NCBI RefSeq assembly: GCF_003287455.1
Contig: NZ_PRLC01000005.1
Coordinates: forward strand, 92,122-156,121
DNA from: Faecalibacterium hattorii
GTDB lineage: Bacteria > Bacillota > Clostridia > Oscillospirales > Ruminococcaceae
DNA length: 64,000 bases
Reading direction: 5' to 3'
Positions 1 through 8,219 of this stretch are shown here, in pieces (within the stretch, counting starts at the first letter, position 1; every line of letters starts with the position of its first letter). The position numbers and the translations under genes were made by a program. The notes beneath the pieces were generated by a model. It had not been told where the DNA came from. It worked only from the letters and a program-made list of their open reading frames with translations, and did no database searches.

Positions 1-728
1 CCCACGGTCGGCCTGCAAAAGAGGATGTGAGCTATCTGCTGACCACCAAGCTGTTCTGTGGCAAGTGCGGCACCCTGATGGGTGGCGAAAGCGGCACCAG
101 CCACATGGGAAACACCTACTATTACTACAAGTGCGGCAACGCCAAACGCCACGGCAAGGCGCACTGCGACCTGAAAGCCATCCGCAAGGAGCCTCTGGAG
201 CGGTTCGTGGTGGACACTGCCATTAAGGTGATTTTCAGTGATGAAATCATCGAACAGCTAATAGATTTGGTCATGGAAGCCCAGCAGAAGGAGAACACCC
301 GGCTGCCTGTCCTGAAAGACCAGCTCAGGGACACAGAGAAGCGGCTGGCAAACCTTCTGGAAGCCATTGAACAGGGCATCCTGACCCCGACCACCAAGCA
401 GCGGTTGGACGAACTGGAAGCCCGGAAGGAAGCCCTGAACACCAGCATTCTGGAAGAAAAGCTGAAAAAGCCAGTCCTGACCCGCGAATGGATGCGGTTC
501 TGGTTTGAAAAATTCCGCAAGGGTGACATGAGGGACATGGAACACCAGCGGCAGATCATTGATACCTTTGTCAACTCGGTCTACGTCTTTGATGACCGGG
601 TCGTACTCAATTTCAACTTCACGGATGATGCCAAAACGGTCACCCGTGAGGAAGTGTTGGGTTCGAGTGCTGTGGACAATGCTCCACCACAAAAATCCTC
701 AGACATTCGTCTGGGGTTTTTTTGTTAG
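1..728 (+). CDS. Large serine recombinase, C-terminal part (5' end outside window)
   Basis: This is the C-terminal half of a large serine site-specific recombinase, the kind that integrates and excises conjugative or phage elements. The reading frame is open from base 3 (His-Gly-Arg-Pro-Ala-Lys-Glu-Asp), so the catalytic serine domain lies left of the window; the GTG at 27 is an internal valine, not a start. The visible part has a zinc ribbon (CGKCG near the start, a second Cys after YYYYK and a third in HCDLKAI) and then a long charged coiled coil, roughly residues 75-150 of the visible part, the arrangement known from Tn4451/Tn5397-type recombinases. The last residues (IRLGFFC) are translated from the terminator hairpin. 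Element identity cannot be judged from this fragment. Confidence 0.9.
   Translation, partial: HGRPAKEDVSYLLTTKLFCGKCGTLMGGESGTSHMGNTYYYYKCGNAKRHGKAHCDLKAIRKEPLERFVVDTAIKVIFSDEIIEQLIDLVMEAQQKENTRLPVLKDQLRDTEKRLANLLEAIEQGILTPTTKQRLDELEARKEALNTSILEEKLKKPVLTREWMRFWFEKFRKGDMRDMEHQRQIIDTFVNSVYVFDDRVVLNFNFTDDAKTVTREEVLGSSAVDNAPPQKSSDIRLGFFC
697..723 (+). terminator. Rho-independent terminator of the recombinase gene
   Basis: An 8-bp stem, CCTCAGAC against GTCTGGGG with one G-T pair, closes a 4-base ATTC loop and is followed by seven T. It lies inside the last codons of the recombinase. Confidence 0.85.
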
Positions 729-774
729 TGGCGGTACAGGACTCGAAAAGCACGTGCCGAAGCGCAGCGAAGGC

Positions 775-801
775 AATCAAAGCCCCAGTGGGGCTTTGAT
801 T
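775..801. repeat. Perfect 12-bp inverted repeat
   Basis: AATCAAAGCCCC and its exact complement flank a 3-base AGT loop. No T-run follows, so it is not a typical terminator. It sits just past the recombinase and may be part of an element end or recombination site; that role is inference. Confidence 0.6.
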
Positions 802-810
802 CGTGCGCGG

Positions 811-828
811 TTCCTAGACCCCTAGGAA
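811..828. repeat. Perfect 7-bp inverted repeat
   Basis: TTCCTAG and CTAGGAA surround a 4-base ACCC loop, nine bases after the previous inverted repeat. Two perfect dyads in a row in a gene-free stretch suggest a structured DNA or RNA site of the neighbouring mobile element. Confidence 0.5.
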
Positions 829-912
829 TGTCTACCAAGAAAGATGCCGCTGCCGGAGCACCTTTCCAACCGACACCAGTCAGAGCGTCGAACCTGAATA
901 GCAACGACCAAG

Positions 913-949
913 GGCAGGGTATCATCATGGCGATGGTATCCTGCCTTTT
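913..949 (+). terminator. Rho-independent terminator in the scar region
   Basis: A 14-bp stem with two G-T pairs (GGCAGGGTATCATC against GATGGTATCCTGCC) has a 5-base loop and is followed by TTTTGCTATTTTT. No intact gene precedes it, so the 729-912 stretch may hold the 3' end of a lost gene. The 60-residue ORF over 828-1010 is largely a translation of this hairpin and has no ribosome site. Confidence 0.65.
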
Positions 950-976
950 GCTATTTTTAACCGCATATGGTATACT
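948..976 (+). promoter_or_regulatory. Sigma-A promoter for the peptidase E gene
   Basis: TTGCTA at 948-953, a 17-base spacer and TATACT at 971-976. It is followed by an AAGGAG ribosome site at 1009-1014 and ATG at 1023. Confidence 0.65.
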
Positions 977-1022
977 CGGCTTAGCTCAACAAATCGGAAT
1001 TTATATATAAAGGAGAATATTG

Positions 1023-1624
1023 ATGAAACTGTTTTATGTTCGCACTTTTCAAGTGTAGGAAGTCTGATAAAGGAAGAAATTGAAAATAAAAAAGTCGCAT
1101 TTATTCCAACAGCTTCGCTGCGTGAAGGCTACACCGGTTATGTCGGCTCGGCTCGAAAATTATTCAAAAAGTTGGGAGCAATCGTAACTGAAATTGATAT
1201 TTCAACGGAGGCTTATTCAACGATACAGTCTGTTTTTGAAGATGCGGATGTGATATATTTCACCGGCGGAAATTCTTTTTTCCTTATAGACCAGCTCCGT
1301 AAAACGGGAACGGATGAGCTGTTGAAGAAAGAATTGGCAAAGGGAAAACTGATAATTGGTGAATCGGCAGGTGCGATTATATGCGCTCCAAGCATCCAAT
1401 ATATCGAGCAAATGGATGAAAAGCCGGAGGACTACTCACAAGAAGATGATGCAGGGCTTGATTTGATTGATTTCTATGTTCTTCCGCATTATCTTACAGC
1501 ACCATTTAAGAAAGTTACCGAGAAAATAATGACTGAGTTTTCGGATTTGAATCTATGCCCAATTAACAACCGTCAGGGAATTGTAATTGATGGTGAAGGT
1601 TCAAAGGTTATTTGCAAAGACTAA
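1023..1624 (+). pseudogene. Peptidase E (S51 family), frameshifted near its start
   Basis: The protein resembles the S51 dipeptidase E / class I glutamine-amidotransferase-like peptidases, cytoplasmic serine peptidases for Asp-X dipeptides. It has FTGGN, the nucleophile elbow GESAGAI and a later LPHYL histidine. A good ribosome site precedes the ATG at 1023, but that frame reads only MKLFYVRTFQV before a stop. The homologous frame (CSHFSSVGSLIKEE...) opens at 1037 and runs to 1624, so one base appears lost around 1035-1037. The first in-frame ATG downstream is at 1172, which would remove about 45 N-terminal residues including the first strand; an annotator could call 1172-1624 a CDS. Base composition is much more AT-rich than the neighbours, suggesting transfer. 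It could be a real pseudogene or a sequencing error. Confidence 0.7.
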
Positions 1625-1788
1625 TTTGAAAATTCCCGTTTGCCCTACTCGCTCCCAGCAGGGTTTGGGGCTCCACACGCCCCAACAAGAGCACTTATGT
1701 AATAGAAACTTCTACCGGGAAGCATATCAATATTGAAGTCGATGCAGCATCAAAAGTCCTGCCTTGCTATGCCGGACTTGACAGCACA
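1625..1788 (+). other. Gene-free stretch with decayed coding sequence
   Basis: No intact gene is visible. About 1690-1788 reads open in one frame (STYVIETSTGKHINIEVDAA and onward) without start or ribosome site and runs into the terminator, so it looks like a remnant of a lost protein I cannot name. A small dyad (TTGGGGC/GCCCCAA) lies near 1665-1685. Confidence 0.4.
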
Positions 1789-1822
1789 AAGCCCCTCTCC
1801 GTTTTTGCGCGGAGAGGGGCTT
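1789..1822 (-). terminator. Terminator of the opp operon (bidirectional)
   Basis: A 13-bp stem (AAGCCCCTCTCCG and its complement) with an 8-base loop lies 17 bases after the oppF stop. It is followed by TTATTTTATA on the plus strand and by a short T-run on the minus strand. Confidence 0.8.
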
Positions 1823-1838
1823 ATTTTATACTCTATGC

Positions 1839-2771
1839 TTATTTGCACCACTGGGCAAACTCGTCGTCAGTGCACTTGACGTAATGGCTGCCCTCGACAT
1901 GGTGGCTGGTGCCCTTGGTGTAGTCGATGCCGGAGGTGGCGTAGTCGTAGGTCTCGGCCACGCGGCGCTTTTCCACCACCGGGTTCGGCAGAGGGATGGC
2001 CGACAGCAGACTCCGGGTGTAGGGGTGGATGGGATGCTCGAAGATCTCCTCGGTGGTGCCGGTCTCCAGCAGGTGCCCCAGATGGAGCACGCCGATGCGG
2101 TCCGAGATGTACTTGACCATGGACAGGTCGTGGGCAATGAACAGGTAGGCCGTGCCGGTCTCCTGCTGGATGTCCTTCATCAGGTTGACCACCTGTGCCT
2201 GAATGGACACGTCCAGCGCCGAGATGCACTCGTCGGCGATGATGAGCTTCGGGTTCATGATGAGGGCGCGGGCAATGCCGACGCGCTGGCGCTGGCCGCC
2301 GGAGAACTGGTGGGGGTAGCGCTCGGCGTGCTCCGGCGCAAGGCCGACCTTTGCGAGGATCTTCTCCACCTTTTCGCGGCGCTCGCCCTGCGTTTTGTAC
2401 ATGTGGTGGATGTCCAGCCCTTCGCCGATGATGTCCTCCACCTTTTTGCGGGGGTTCAGAGAGGCCATCGGGTCTTGGAAGATCATCTGCATCTGGGTGC
2501 GCAGGGTGCTGTTCTGGGTGTGGGAGAGGTGTCCGCTGATGTCCTGCCCGTCGAAGGTGATCTTGCCCGCAGTGGGGTCGTACAGGCGGATGATGCTGCG
2601 GCCGATGGTGGACTTGCCCGAACCGGACTCGCCCACCAGACCGTAGGTCTCGCCGGGGTAAATTTCAAAGCTGACGTCGTCCACGGCCTTGACCGTGAAG
2701 TTCTTGTTGACGCGGAAATACTGCTTCAGCCCCTCGACCTTCAGCAGCGGGGCCGTTGTATGCTCTGCCAT
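1839..2771 (-). CDS. oppF: Oligopeptide ABC transporter ATP-binding protein OppF
   Basis: This is one of two ATPases that power peptide import with OppB/OppC. It has Walker [10 protein letters not shown], signature FSGGQRQRVGIARAL, an H-loop FIAHDLSMV, and the C-terminal oligopeptide/dipeptide transporter domain (ETGTTEEIFEHPIHPYTRSLL). At 310 residues it is normal for OppF. The Walker B segment reads LIIADECISALD: a Cys replaces the usual Pro after the catalytic Glu, which itself is kept. It is the last gene of oppABCDF and starts directly after the oppD stop, so the two are translationally coupled. Substrate (oligo- versus dipeptides, or nickel) cannot be settled from sequence. Confidence 0.92.
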   Translation of the reverse strand: MAEHTTAPLLKVEGLKQYFRVNKNFTVKAVDDVSFEIYPGETYGLVGESGSGKSTIGRSIIRLYDPTAGKITFDGQDISGHLSHTQNSTLRTQMQMIFQDPMASLNPRKKVEDIIGEGLDIHHMYKTQGERREKVEKILAKVGLAPEHAERYPHQFSGGQRQRVGIARALIMNPKLIIADECISALDVSIQAQVVNLMKDIQQETGTAYLFIAHDLSMVKYISDRIGVLHLGHLLETGTTEEIFEHPIHPYTRSLLSAIPLPNPVVEKRRVAETYDYATSGIDYTKGTSHHVEGSHYVKCTDDEFAQWCK

Positions 2772-3869
2772 TTATTCCGCCTCCTCGATCTTTTTTGCTT
2801 CCGTGCGCATCCGGGCGATCCGCTCCTTGAGTTCCGGCGGCATCTCCACCTTGGGTGCGCGGGGGTCCAGCAGCCATGTGGCCGCGTAGTGGGTATCGCT
2901 GAGCTTGAACATGGGAGGCTCGGCCTTGTCGTCGATGTTCAGCGCGAAGCGGTTGCGGGGCGCAAAGGCGTCGCCGGGCTTCTCATGCAGCAGGTTCGGC
3001 GGCGAGCCGGGAATGGTGTACAGGCGGTCGTCGGCGGTATCGAGGTCGGGCATGGCCGACAGCAGACCCCACGTGTAGGGGTGCTTGGGGTCGTAGAAAA
3101 TTTCATCAATGGTGCCGGTCTCCACGATCTTGCCCGCGTACATGACATCCACGTAATCGGCCACCTTGGCCACAACACCGAGGTCGTGGGTGATGTAGAT
3201 GACCGAAATGCCGCGCTCCTTCTGGATGCTGCGGATCAGCTCCAGAATCTTGGCTTGGATGGTGACATCCAGCGCGGTAGTAGGCTCATCGCAGATGAGC
3301 AGGTCGGGGTCGCAGGAAAGGGCGATGGCGATGACCACACGCTGCCGCATACCGCCGGACAGCTGGTGGGGGTAGTTCTTCATCCGCTTTTCGGCGTCGG
3401 TGATGCCGACCTCCTCCAGCAGCTCCAGCGCCTTTTTGTAGGCTTCGGCCTTGGGCATCTTGAAGTGCCAGAGCATTCCTTCCATGATCTGCTTGCCGAT
3501 GGTCATGGTCGGGTCGAGGCTGGTCATGGGGTCTTGGAAGACCATGGCGATCCGCTTGCCGTTGATGTGGCGGCGGATCCACTTTTTATCCTTTTGCAGC
3601 AGATCCACGGTCTCCGGGCTGCCGTCGGCGTGGTGGTAGCTGAACTGGATGGAGCCGCTGTTGACGGTGGCATTCTTGGCCAGAATGCCCATGGCGGCCT
3701 TCATGGTGACCGACTTGCCGGAGCCGGACTCGCCCACCAGCGCCACCGTCTCGCCCTTGTACAGGTCGATGTTCACGCCGCGGATGGCGTGGACCGGGCC
3801 CGCCGTAGTCTTAAAGGTGATATCAAGGTCTCGCACCGACAAGACCTGTTCTTTTGTATTCTCAGGCAT
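2772..3869 (-). CDS. oppD: Oligopeptide ABC transporter ATP-binding protein OppD
   Basis: This is the ATPase partner of OppF. It shows Walker [10 protein letters not shown], signature LSGGMRQRV, canonical Walker [13 protein letters not shown] and H-loop YITHDLGVV, then the oligopeptide-transporter C-terminal domain with [20 protein letters not shown]. Length is 365 residues; the extra C-terminal region beyond the nucleotide-binding core is usual for OppD. An AAGGAGG ribosome site precedes the ATG at 3869, 13 bases after the oppC stop. Confidence 0.93.
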   Translation of the reverse strand: MPENTKEQVLSVRDLDITFKTTAGPVHAIRGVNIDLYKGETVALVGESGSGKSVTMKAAMGILAKNATVNSGSIQFSYHHADGSPETVDLLQKDKKWIRRHINGKRIAMVFQDPMTSLDPTMTIGKQIMEGMLWHFKMPKAEAYKKALELLEEVGITDAEKRMKNYPHQLSGGMRQRVVIAIALSCDPDLLICDEPTTALDVTIQAKILELIRSIQKERGISVIYITHDLGVVAKVADYVDVMYAGKIVETGTIDEIFYDPKHPYTWGLLSAMPDLDTADDRLYTIPGSPPNLLHEKPGDAFAPRNRFALNIDDKAEPPMFKLSDTHYAATWLLDPRAPKVEMPPELKERIARMRTEAKKIEEAE

Positions 3870-3882
3870 GAGGTGTTCCTCC

Positions 3883-4950
3883 TTACATACTCTTCATCTT
3901 GGGGTCCAGCGCCTCGCGCAGACCGTCGGCCACGAGGTTGAAGCTGAGCATCAGCAGACTCATGACCACGATGGGCGGGATGATCTGGTACGGATGGGTG
4001 GTAAAGCTGTTGTACAGCTCACTGATCAACGAACCCAGCGAGCACTGCGGCACCGGGATGCCCAGACCGACGAACGAAAGGAAGGCCTCGGTGAAGATGG
4101 CGGTGGGGATGCTGAACATGACCTGCGTGATGATGGGTCCGATGATGTTGGGTAACACTTCCTTGAAAATGATGAAGAAGCTGCCCGCGCCCAGCGTGCG
4201 GGACGCCAGAACAAATTCCTGATCCTTCAGCTTGAGCATCTCGGCGCGGGCGATGCGGCTCATGCCCACCCACTCGGTCAGCATCAAAGCGAAGATGATG
4301 GTTACCATGCCGGGCTGCAGCACCAGCAGCAGCAGTGTGACGATGACCAGACGGGGGATGCCGTTGGCCACTTCCAAAAAGCGCTGCATCACCATATCGA
4401 CCTTGCCGCCGAAGTAGCCGGAGATCAGGCCATAGCTCATGCCGATGACCATATCGATGACGGCGGCGGCCACGGCGATGATGAGGGAAACGCGGGCGCC
4501 CTCCCATGTACGGGTCCAGATGTCGCGGCCGTAGAGGTCGCTGCCGAACCAGTAGTAGACGTCCAGTTTCTCCTTTTCCTGATAAGCGTTGGTCACCTTG
4601 GTGCCGGTGGTAGTGCTCATCTTCTCGCTGCCGTCCAGAATGCCGAACTGCTCAATGCCGGGCACACGGGGCGCAAAGTTCTTCTGGCTCAGGTCTTGGC
4701 CGGAGTAGGTGTAGCTGTTCATGCCGGGGCCGAAGACGGCCAGCAGCACGATGAAGACGATGAGCACGAGGCCCAGCACCGCGCTCTTTTTATGGAAGAA
4801 GCGGATGAGCGCATCCTTCCAGAAGCTCTGGGCTGCAAAGTTGGTATCCACTGCGATCTCGGCCTCGTTGTGCTTGAGCTCGAAATCGGCGGCGGTGAAG
4901 GTTTCGTTCGGGGAGGCCGCCTCGCCCACGCGGATCGCTTTTGCTGCCAT
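3883..4950 (-). CDS. oppC: Oligopeptide ABC transporter permease OppC
   Basis: This inner-membrane permease has an N-terminal cytoplasmic stretch of about 50 residues, a first membrane segment (VLGLVLIVFIVLLAVFGP), an external loop of about 80 residues, and the BPD_transp_1 core. The EAA loop is visible as MSRIARAEMLKLKDQEFVLA followed by a conserved LPNIIGPII. It pairs with OppB to form the channel. The ATG at 4950 directly abuts the oppB stop. At 355 residues it is slightly long because of the external loop (YWFGSDLYGRDIWTRTW), which matches the OppC/DppC family. Confidence 0.92.
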   Translation of the reverse strand: MAAKAIRVGEAASPNETFTAADFELKHNEAEIAVDTNFAAQSFWKDALIRFFHKKSAVLGLVLIVFIVLLAVFGPGMNSYTYSGQDLSQKNFAPRVPGIEQFGILDGSEKMSTTTGTKVTNAYQEKEKLDVYYWFGSDLYGRDIWTRTWEGARVSLIIAVAAAVIDMVIGMSYGLISGYFGGKVDMVMQRFLEVANGIPRLVIVTLLLLVLQPGMVTIIFALMLTEWVGMSRIARAEMLKLKDQEFVLASRTLGAGSFFIIFKEVLPNIIGPIITQVMFSIPTAIFTEAFLSFVGLGIPVPQCSLGSLISELYNSFTTHPYQIIPPIVVMSLLMLSFNLVADGLREALDPKMKSM

Positions 4951-5886
4951 TTAGTCGTCCCCCTTTGCCAAACGAATGCGCGGATCGATGACGCCGTACA
5001 GCAGGTCAACGACCAGCATGATGCCAATGTACATAGCGCTGTAGATGAAGCTCAGGCCGATGACCACATTGTAGTCGTTGGACTGGATGGCCGTCACCAG
5101 CAGGCTGCCCACACCGGGGATGGCGAAGATCTTCTCCACCACCAGCGAGCCGGTCATCAGATCCACGATCAGCGGTGCCAGCACCGTGATGATGGGGATG
5201 AGGGCGTTGCGCAGGGCGTGGCGGAAGATCAGCGCCGGGCCGGAGATGCCCTTGCTCTCGGCCAGCAGCATATAATCGGAGTCGAGGACTTCGATCATCT
5301 CGCTGCGGGTGAAGCGGGCGATGGACGCCATGGTGAACATGGACAGCGACACGCTGGGCAATACGCTGGACCCGAAGATGTCCTTCGCGGAGAAGAGCAT
5401 CGGAAACCAACGGAGCTTGAAGCCGAAGGTGTAGCTCAGCGCCAGCGCAAAGACGTAGGACGGCACCGACACGCCGATGACCGAGATGATGGTAGCGACG
5501 GTGTCAAAGACGGTGTCCCGCTTGAGGGCGGCAATGATGCCCAGCACAAGGCCCACCACGGCACCCAGCATGACCGCCATGCCGCCGATCTGGATGGAGA
5601 TGGGCAGACGGGACTGGATGAGCTGGGAGATGGGCGTATTCTTGGAGATATTGTAGCTGACGCCGAAATCGCCGCGAAGCATATTGCCCACATAGCGGAA
5701 GAATTGGATGTAGATGGGCTGGTCGAGGCCGTACTTTGCGTACAGGGCCGCGCGCATGTCAGCCGTCAGCTTTTCATCGTTGAAGGGCGAACCGGGCATC
5801 AGCTGCATCAGGATGAACAGGACCAGCAGAATGGCCAGCAAAGTGAACAGCGAGGTCAGGATTCGCTTGAGCGTATATTTTTTCAC
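4951..5886 (-). CDS. oppB: Oligopeptide ABC transporter permease OppB
   Basis: OppB-type permease with about six membrane segments. The N-terminal helix is RILTSLFTLLAILLVLFILM, followed by the family motif MPGSPF, and the EAA loop is SEMIEVLDSDYMLLAESKG. I chose the GTG at 5886 (VKKYTLKR) because an AAGGGGG ribosome site lies about 10 bases before it and the protein then starts right at the first helix. The longer frame to 5961 adds 25 residues that include the intercistronic hairpin and is not credible. Length is 311 residues, usual for OppB. It is the second gene of the operon. Confidence 0.9.
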   Translation of the reverse strand: MKKYTLKRILTSLFTLLAILLVLFILMQLMPGSPFNDEKLTADMRAALYAKYGLDQPIYIQFFRYVGNMLRGDFGVSYNISKNTPISQLIQSRLPISIQIGGMAVMLGAVVGLVLGIIAALKRDTVFDTVATIISVIGVSVPSYVFALALSYTFGFKLRWFPMLFSAKDIFGSSVLPSVSLSMFTMASIARFTRSEMIEVLDSDYMLLAESKGISGPALIFRHALRNALIPIITVLAPLIVDLMTGSLVVEKIFAIPGVGSLLVTAIQSNDYNVVIGLSFIYSAMYIGIMLVVDLLYGVIDPRIRLAKGDD

Positions 5887-5966
5887 GTCGGGTGGACCCC
5901 CTTTGTCCGGGTGTATTTTTGCGGTCAGCCGTTCGTCTGCCGCGGACAGGTGCAATGCCAAAAAGG

Positions 5967-5996
5967 CGCACAGTGGCTTTTGCGGGCCACTGTGCG
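5967..5996 (-). terminator. Intercistronic hairpin between oppA and oppB
   Basis: An 11-bp stem (CGCACAGTGGC and its complement) with an 8-base loop is followed on the minus strand by CCTTTTT. It lies between the oppA stop and the oppB start. It probably lets only part of transcription continue, or stabilises the oppA end of the message, so that the binding protein is made in excess over the membrane complex. This is a common arrangement in ABC importer operons. Confidence 0.65.
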
Positions 5997-6019
5997 GCCT
6001 TATTCAGCGATTCAGTTGT

Positions 6020-7726
6020 TTACTCGCTCTTGGTGGTGTTCTTGTACACACGGTTCAGAGCGCAGGGGTGATGCTCGACACCCTTGACGGCAGAGGAGAT
6101 CATCTCGGCGTTGCACTGGCCGTACAGCGGGAAGATGACGGCCTGTTCGAGGACGATCTGCTCGGCCTCATACAGGGCTGCCCAGCGGCCTTCGGGGTCG
6201 GTGCACAGGTCACCGGTGGTGCACTCGTCGATGACGGCGTCATAGTCGGCGTCGCTCCACAGACCGTAGTTGTTGGAGTTGCCGGTGACCCACATACCGA
6301 GGTAGGTCATGGGGTCGGCGTAGTCGGGACCCCAGCGGGTCAGGCCGATCTCAAAGTTGCCGTCCTGCATATCCTGCACGCGCTGCTTCTTGGGCTCGAC
6401 GGTCAGGTTCAGGGTAAAGCCCTCCAGCGTGGTCTCCAGCTGCTCCTTGACGACCTGTGCGACCTTCTGGGGTGCATCGTCGGCGTCAACGACCATATCG
6501 AAGGTGAAGGAGTCCTTGCCCAGCTCGCTCTTGGCCTGTTCGTAATACTCCTTGGCCTTGTCGGCGTTGTAGGCGCAGAAATCGGCGAACTTGGTCTGGT
6601 CGGCGCTGAAGTCGCTGCCGTCGGGGCCGGTAGCGAACTGCGGAGGAACGGCGGTGTAGCAGGGAGCGGAGCCGTCCTTCAGGACATCGTCCGTGATGGA
6701 ATCACGATTCAGCGCGAAGGTGATGGCCTTGCGCAGGTTCTCGTTGGCCAGTTCGGGCACACCCGCCATGTTGGGGCTGAGGTACCACAGGTAACCGGCA
6801 CCCACGCTGGTGAATTCGGGGTCGTCCTTGACCTGATCGACCTGTTCACCGTTCAGCAGGGTCATATCCAGTGCGCCGGTCTGATAGCTCATCAGAGCCT
6901 GCTGGCTGTCCTTGATGACCTGATAGGCCAGACTGTCCAGCGCGATCTTGTCGGCGTCGTAGTAGTCGGGGTTCTTTTCCAGCGTGAAGGCGGTAGCAGC
7001 GGGCTGGTAATCGGTCAGCTTGAAGGCACCGTTGGAAAGCACGGTGTCGGGGCTGGTGCCGAAGGTGTCTGCGCAGCTGTTGTAGAACGCCTCGTTCACG
7101 GGGTAGAAGGTGGGGAAGTACATCAGGCTCAGGAAGTAGCTGACGGGAACGTTCAGCTGGACTTCCAGCGTCTTATCGTCCACTGCGCTCACGCCCAGAT
7201 CGGTGACGGGCTTCTCGCCGGCAATGATCTCTGCGGCGTTGACGATCTGACCGATATCGGACAGCATGTAGGAATACTCGGAAGCAGTAGCGGGGTCAAC
7301 CGCACGATGCCAGCCGAAGACGAAGTCAGCGGCGGTCACAGCATCCCCGTTGGACCACTTGGCATCGCGCAGGTGGAAGGTATACGTCTTGCCGTCCTCG
7401 CTGATGTCGTAGGTCTCCGCCAGCGCCGGGATGGCTGCGCCGTCGGCGTCCATCTGCATCAGGCCGTCGGTGTAGTCCGCAATGACCTCGAAGGAGGTGC
7501 CGTCGGTGGCCACCTGCGGGTCGAGGGACTGAACCTCGGTCTCCAGCATGATGTTCAGGGTGCCGCCCTGTGCAGTGCCAGCTGCAGAGGACGCCGTAGA
7601 ACCGGCAGCGGAAGAAGCTGCCACGGAGCTGGAAGAGCCGCCGCAAGCCGTCAGAGCCAGTGCAGCCGTGGTGACACCCGCAGCAGACAGGAAGCTGCGG
7701 CGCGAAATACGACGATCGAATTTCAT
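6020..7726 (-). CDS. oppA: Oligopeptide-binding lipoprotein OppA
   Basis: Solute-binding protein (SBP_bac_5 family) that delivers peptides to OppBC at the outer face of the membrane. The start at 7726 (MKFDRRISRRSFLSA) is set by a GAGAGGGG ribosome site; the frame extends 62 codons further upstream without support. The signal peptide ends in the lipobox LTAC, with the lipidated Cys followed by a Gly-Ser-Ala linker. The signal carries SRRSFLSAAG, close to a twin-arginine motif. Family landmarks include NGAFKLTDY and the repeated YYDADK-type segment after it. Length is 568 residues, normal for OppA. It is the first gene of the operon. Confidence 0.92.
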   Translation of the reverse strand: MKFDRRISRRSFLSAAGVTTAALALTACGGSSSSVAASSAAGSTASSAAGTAQGGTLNIMLETEVQSLDPQVATDGTSFEVIADYTDGLMQMDADGAAIPALAETYDISEDGKTYTFHLRDAKWSNGDAVTAADFVFGWHRAVDPATASEYSYMLSDIGQIVNAAEIIAGEKPVTDLGVSAVDDKTLEVQLNVPVSYFLSLMYFPTFYPVNEAFYNSCADTFGTSPDTVLSNGAFKLTDYQPAATAFTLEKNPDYYDADKIALDSLAYQVIKDSQQALMSYQTGALDMTLLNGEQVDQVKDDPEFTSVGAGYLWYLSPNMAGVPELANENLRKAITFALNRDSITDDVLKDGSAPCYTAVPPQFATGPDGSDFSADQTKFADFCAYNADKAKEYYEQAKSELGKDSFTFDMVVDADDAPQKVAQVVKEQLETTLEGFTLNLTVEPKKQRVQDMQDGNFEIGLTRWGPDYADPMTYLGMWVTGNSNNYGLWSDADYDAVIDECTTGDLCTDPEGRWAALYEAEQIVLEQAVIFPLYGQCNAEMISSAVKGVEHHPCALNRVYKNTTKSE

Positions 7727-7849
7727 ATCTATTTTTTCCCCTCTCTTGACCGCTTCAAGGCTATACCCTGCTAAAGCGGCACGTTCTAAAAATACACAAG
7801 GGTCTCCGTTCCCCCTCTGGAACTTTGCACCCCCTTGTGCCTTGGCCGC

Positions 7850-7878
7850 ATTATACATCGACCTTTTGCGAAAGAAAA
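7850..7878 (-). promoter_or_regulatory. Probable promoter of the opp operon
   Basis: On the minus strand a perfect TATAAT (plus 7850-7855) is preceded at 17 bases by a poor -35 (TTTTCT). TG directly before the -10 may help. It would give a leader of about 115 bases before oppA. Confidence 0.45.
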
Positions 7879-8170
7879 GCCTTTTTTCAAAATTTGTCTC
7901 CAGTAAAAGCACATTTCTGCGGTTTGTCCAACACTTTGCCGAAGAAAGCGCTTATTTTTTGTACAAGTTTTACCCATGAGCACATTTCACTTGTAAACAG
8001 TTCCGGTTGAAAGAGTATGATTTATTCTTTTTGACCGACTATTTCGCACGCCATTCTTTCTTTTATAAAGTGTTTCGTCTACTTTACTTTTTGTGAGCAA
8101 ATTGCACCCTTCGCTTGGGTTTCATTGCATAACCGTTCTTGTGCCACGGACAGTTTTTGAAAAACCGCGC
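7879..8170. other. Gene-free spacer between opp and rny
   Basis: AT-rich spacer with no coding sequence on either strand. A partial catabolite-responsive-element-like sequence, AGAAAGCGCTTATT, lies at 7943-7956 upstream of the opp promoter; it keeps the GAAAGCG core but lacks the outer consensus bases, so a CcpA role is only a guess. Confidence 0.4.
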
Positions 8171-8206
8171 AAAAAAGGAGTCCGCTGCCAAATGCAGCGG
8201 ACTCCC
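8171..8206 (-). terminator. Terminator of rny
   Basis: A perfect 11-bp stem (GGAGTCCGCTG and its complement) with a 7-base loop is followed on the minus strand by TTTTTTG. It lies 13 bases after the rny stop. Confidence 0.9.
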
Positions 8207-8219
8207 AAAAATGTTCTGC

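Noticed and set aside
655..700. tRNA-like GGTTCGAGT...CCACCA at the 3' end of the recombinase gene
   Set aside because: The T-arm stem does not pair and no acceptor or anticodon arm exists; it is recombinase coding sequence.
828..1010. 60-residue ORF between the recombinase and peptidase E
   Set aside because: No ribosome site; its second half is the translation of a terminator hairpin and a promoter.
1884..3941. 685-residue plus-strand ORF opposite oppF/oppD
   Set aside because: Antisense shadow of two clear ABC ATPase genes; GC-rich codons leave few stops on the opposite strand, and the protein is low-complexity Leu/Gly/His/Gln.
5714..7774. 686-residue plus-strand ORF opposite oppA
   Set aside because: Shadow of oppA with no family signature and no ribosome site.
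7943..7956. Catabolite-responsive-element-like AGAAAGCGCTTATT
   Set aside because: Three outer consensus positions are wrong; kept only as a remark in the spacer entry.
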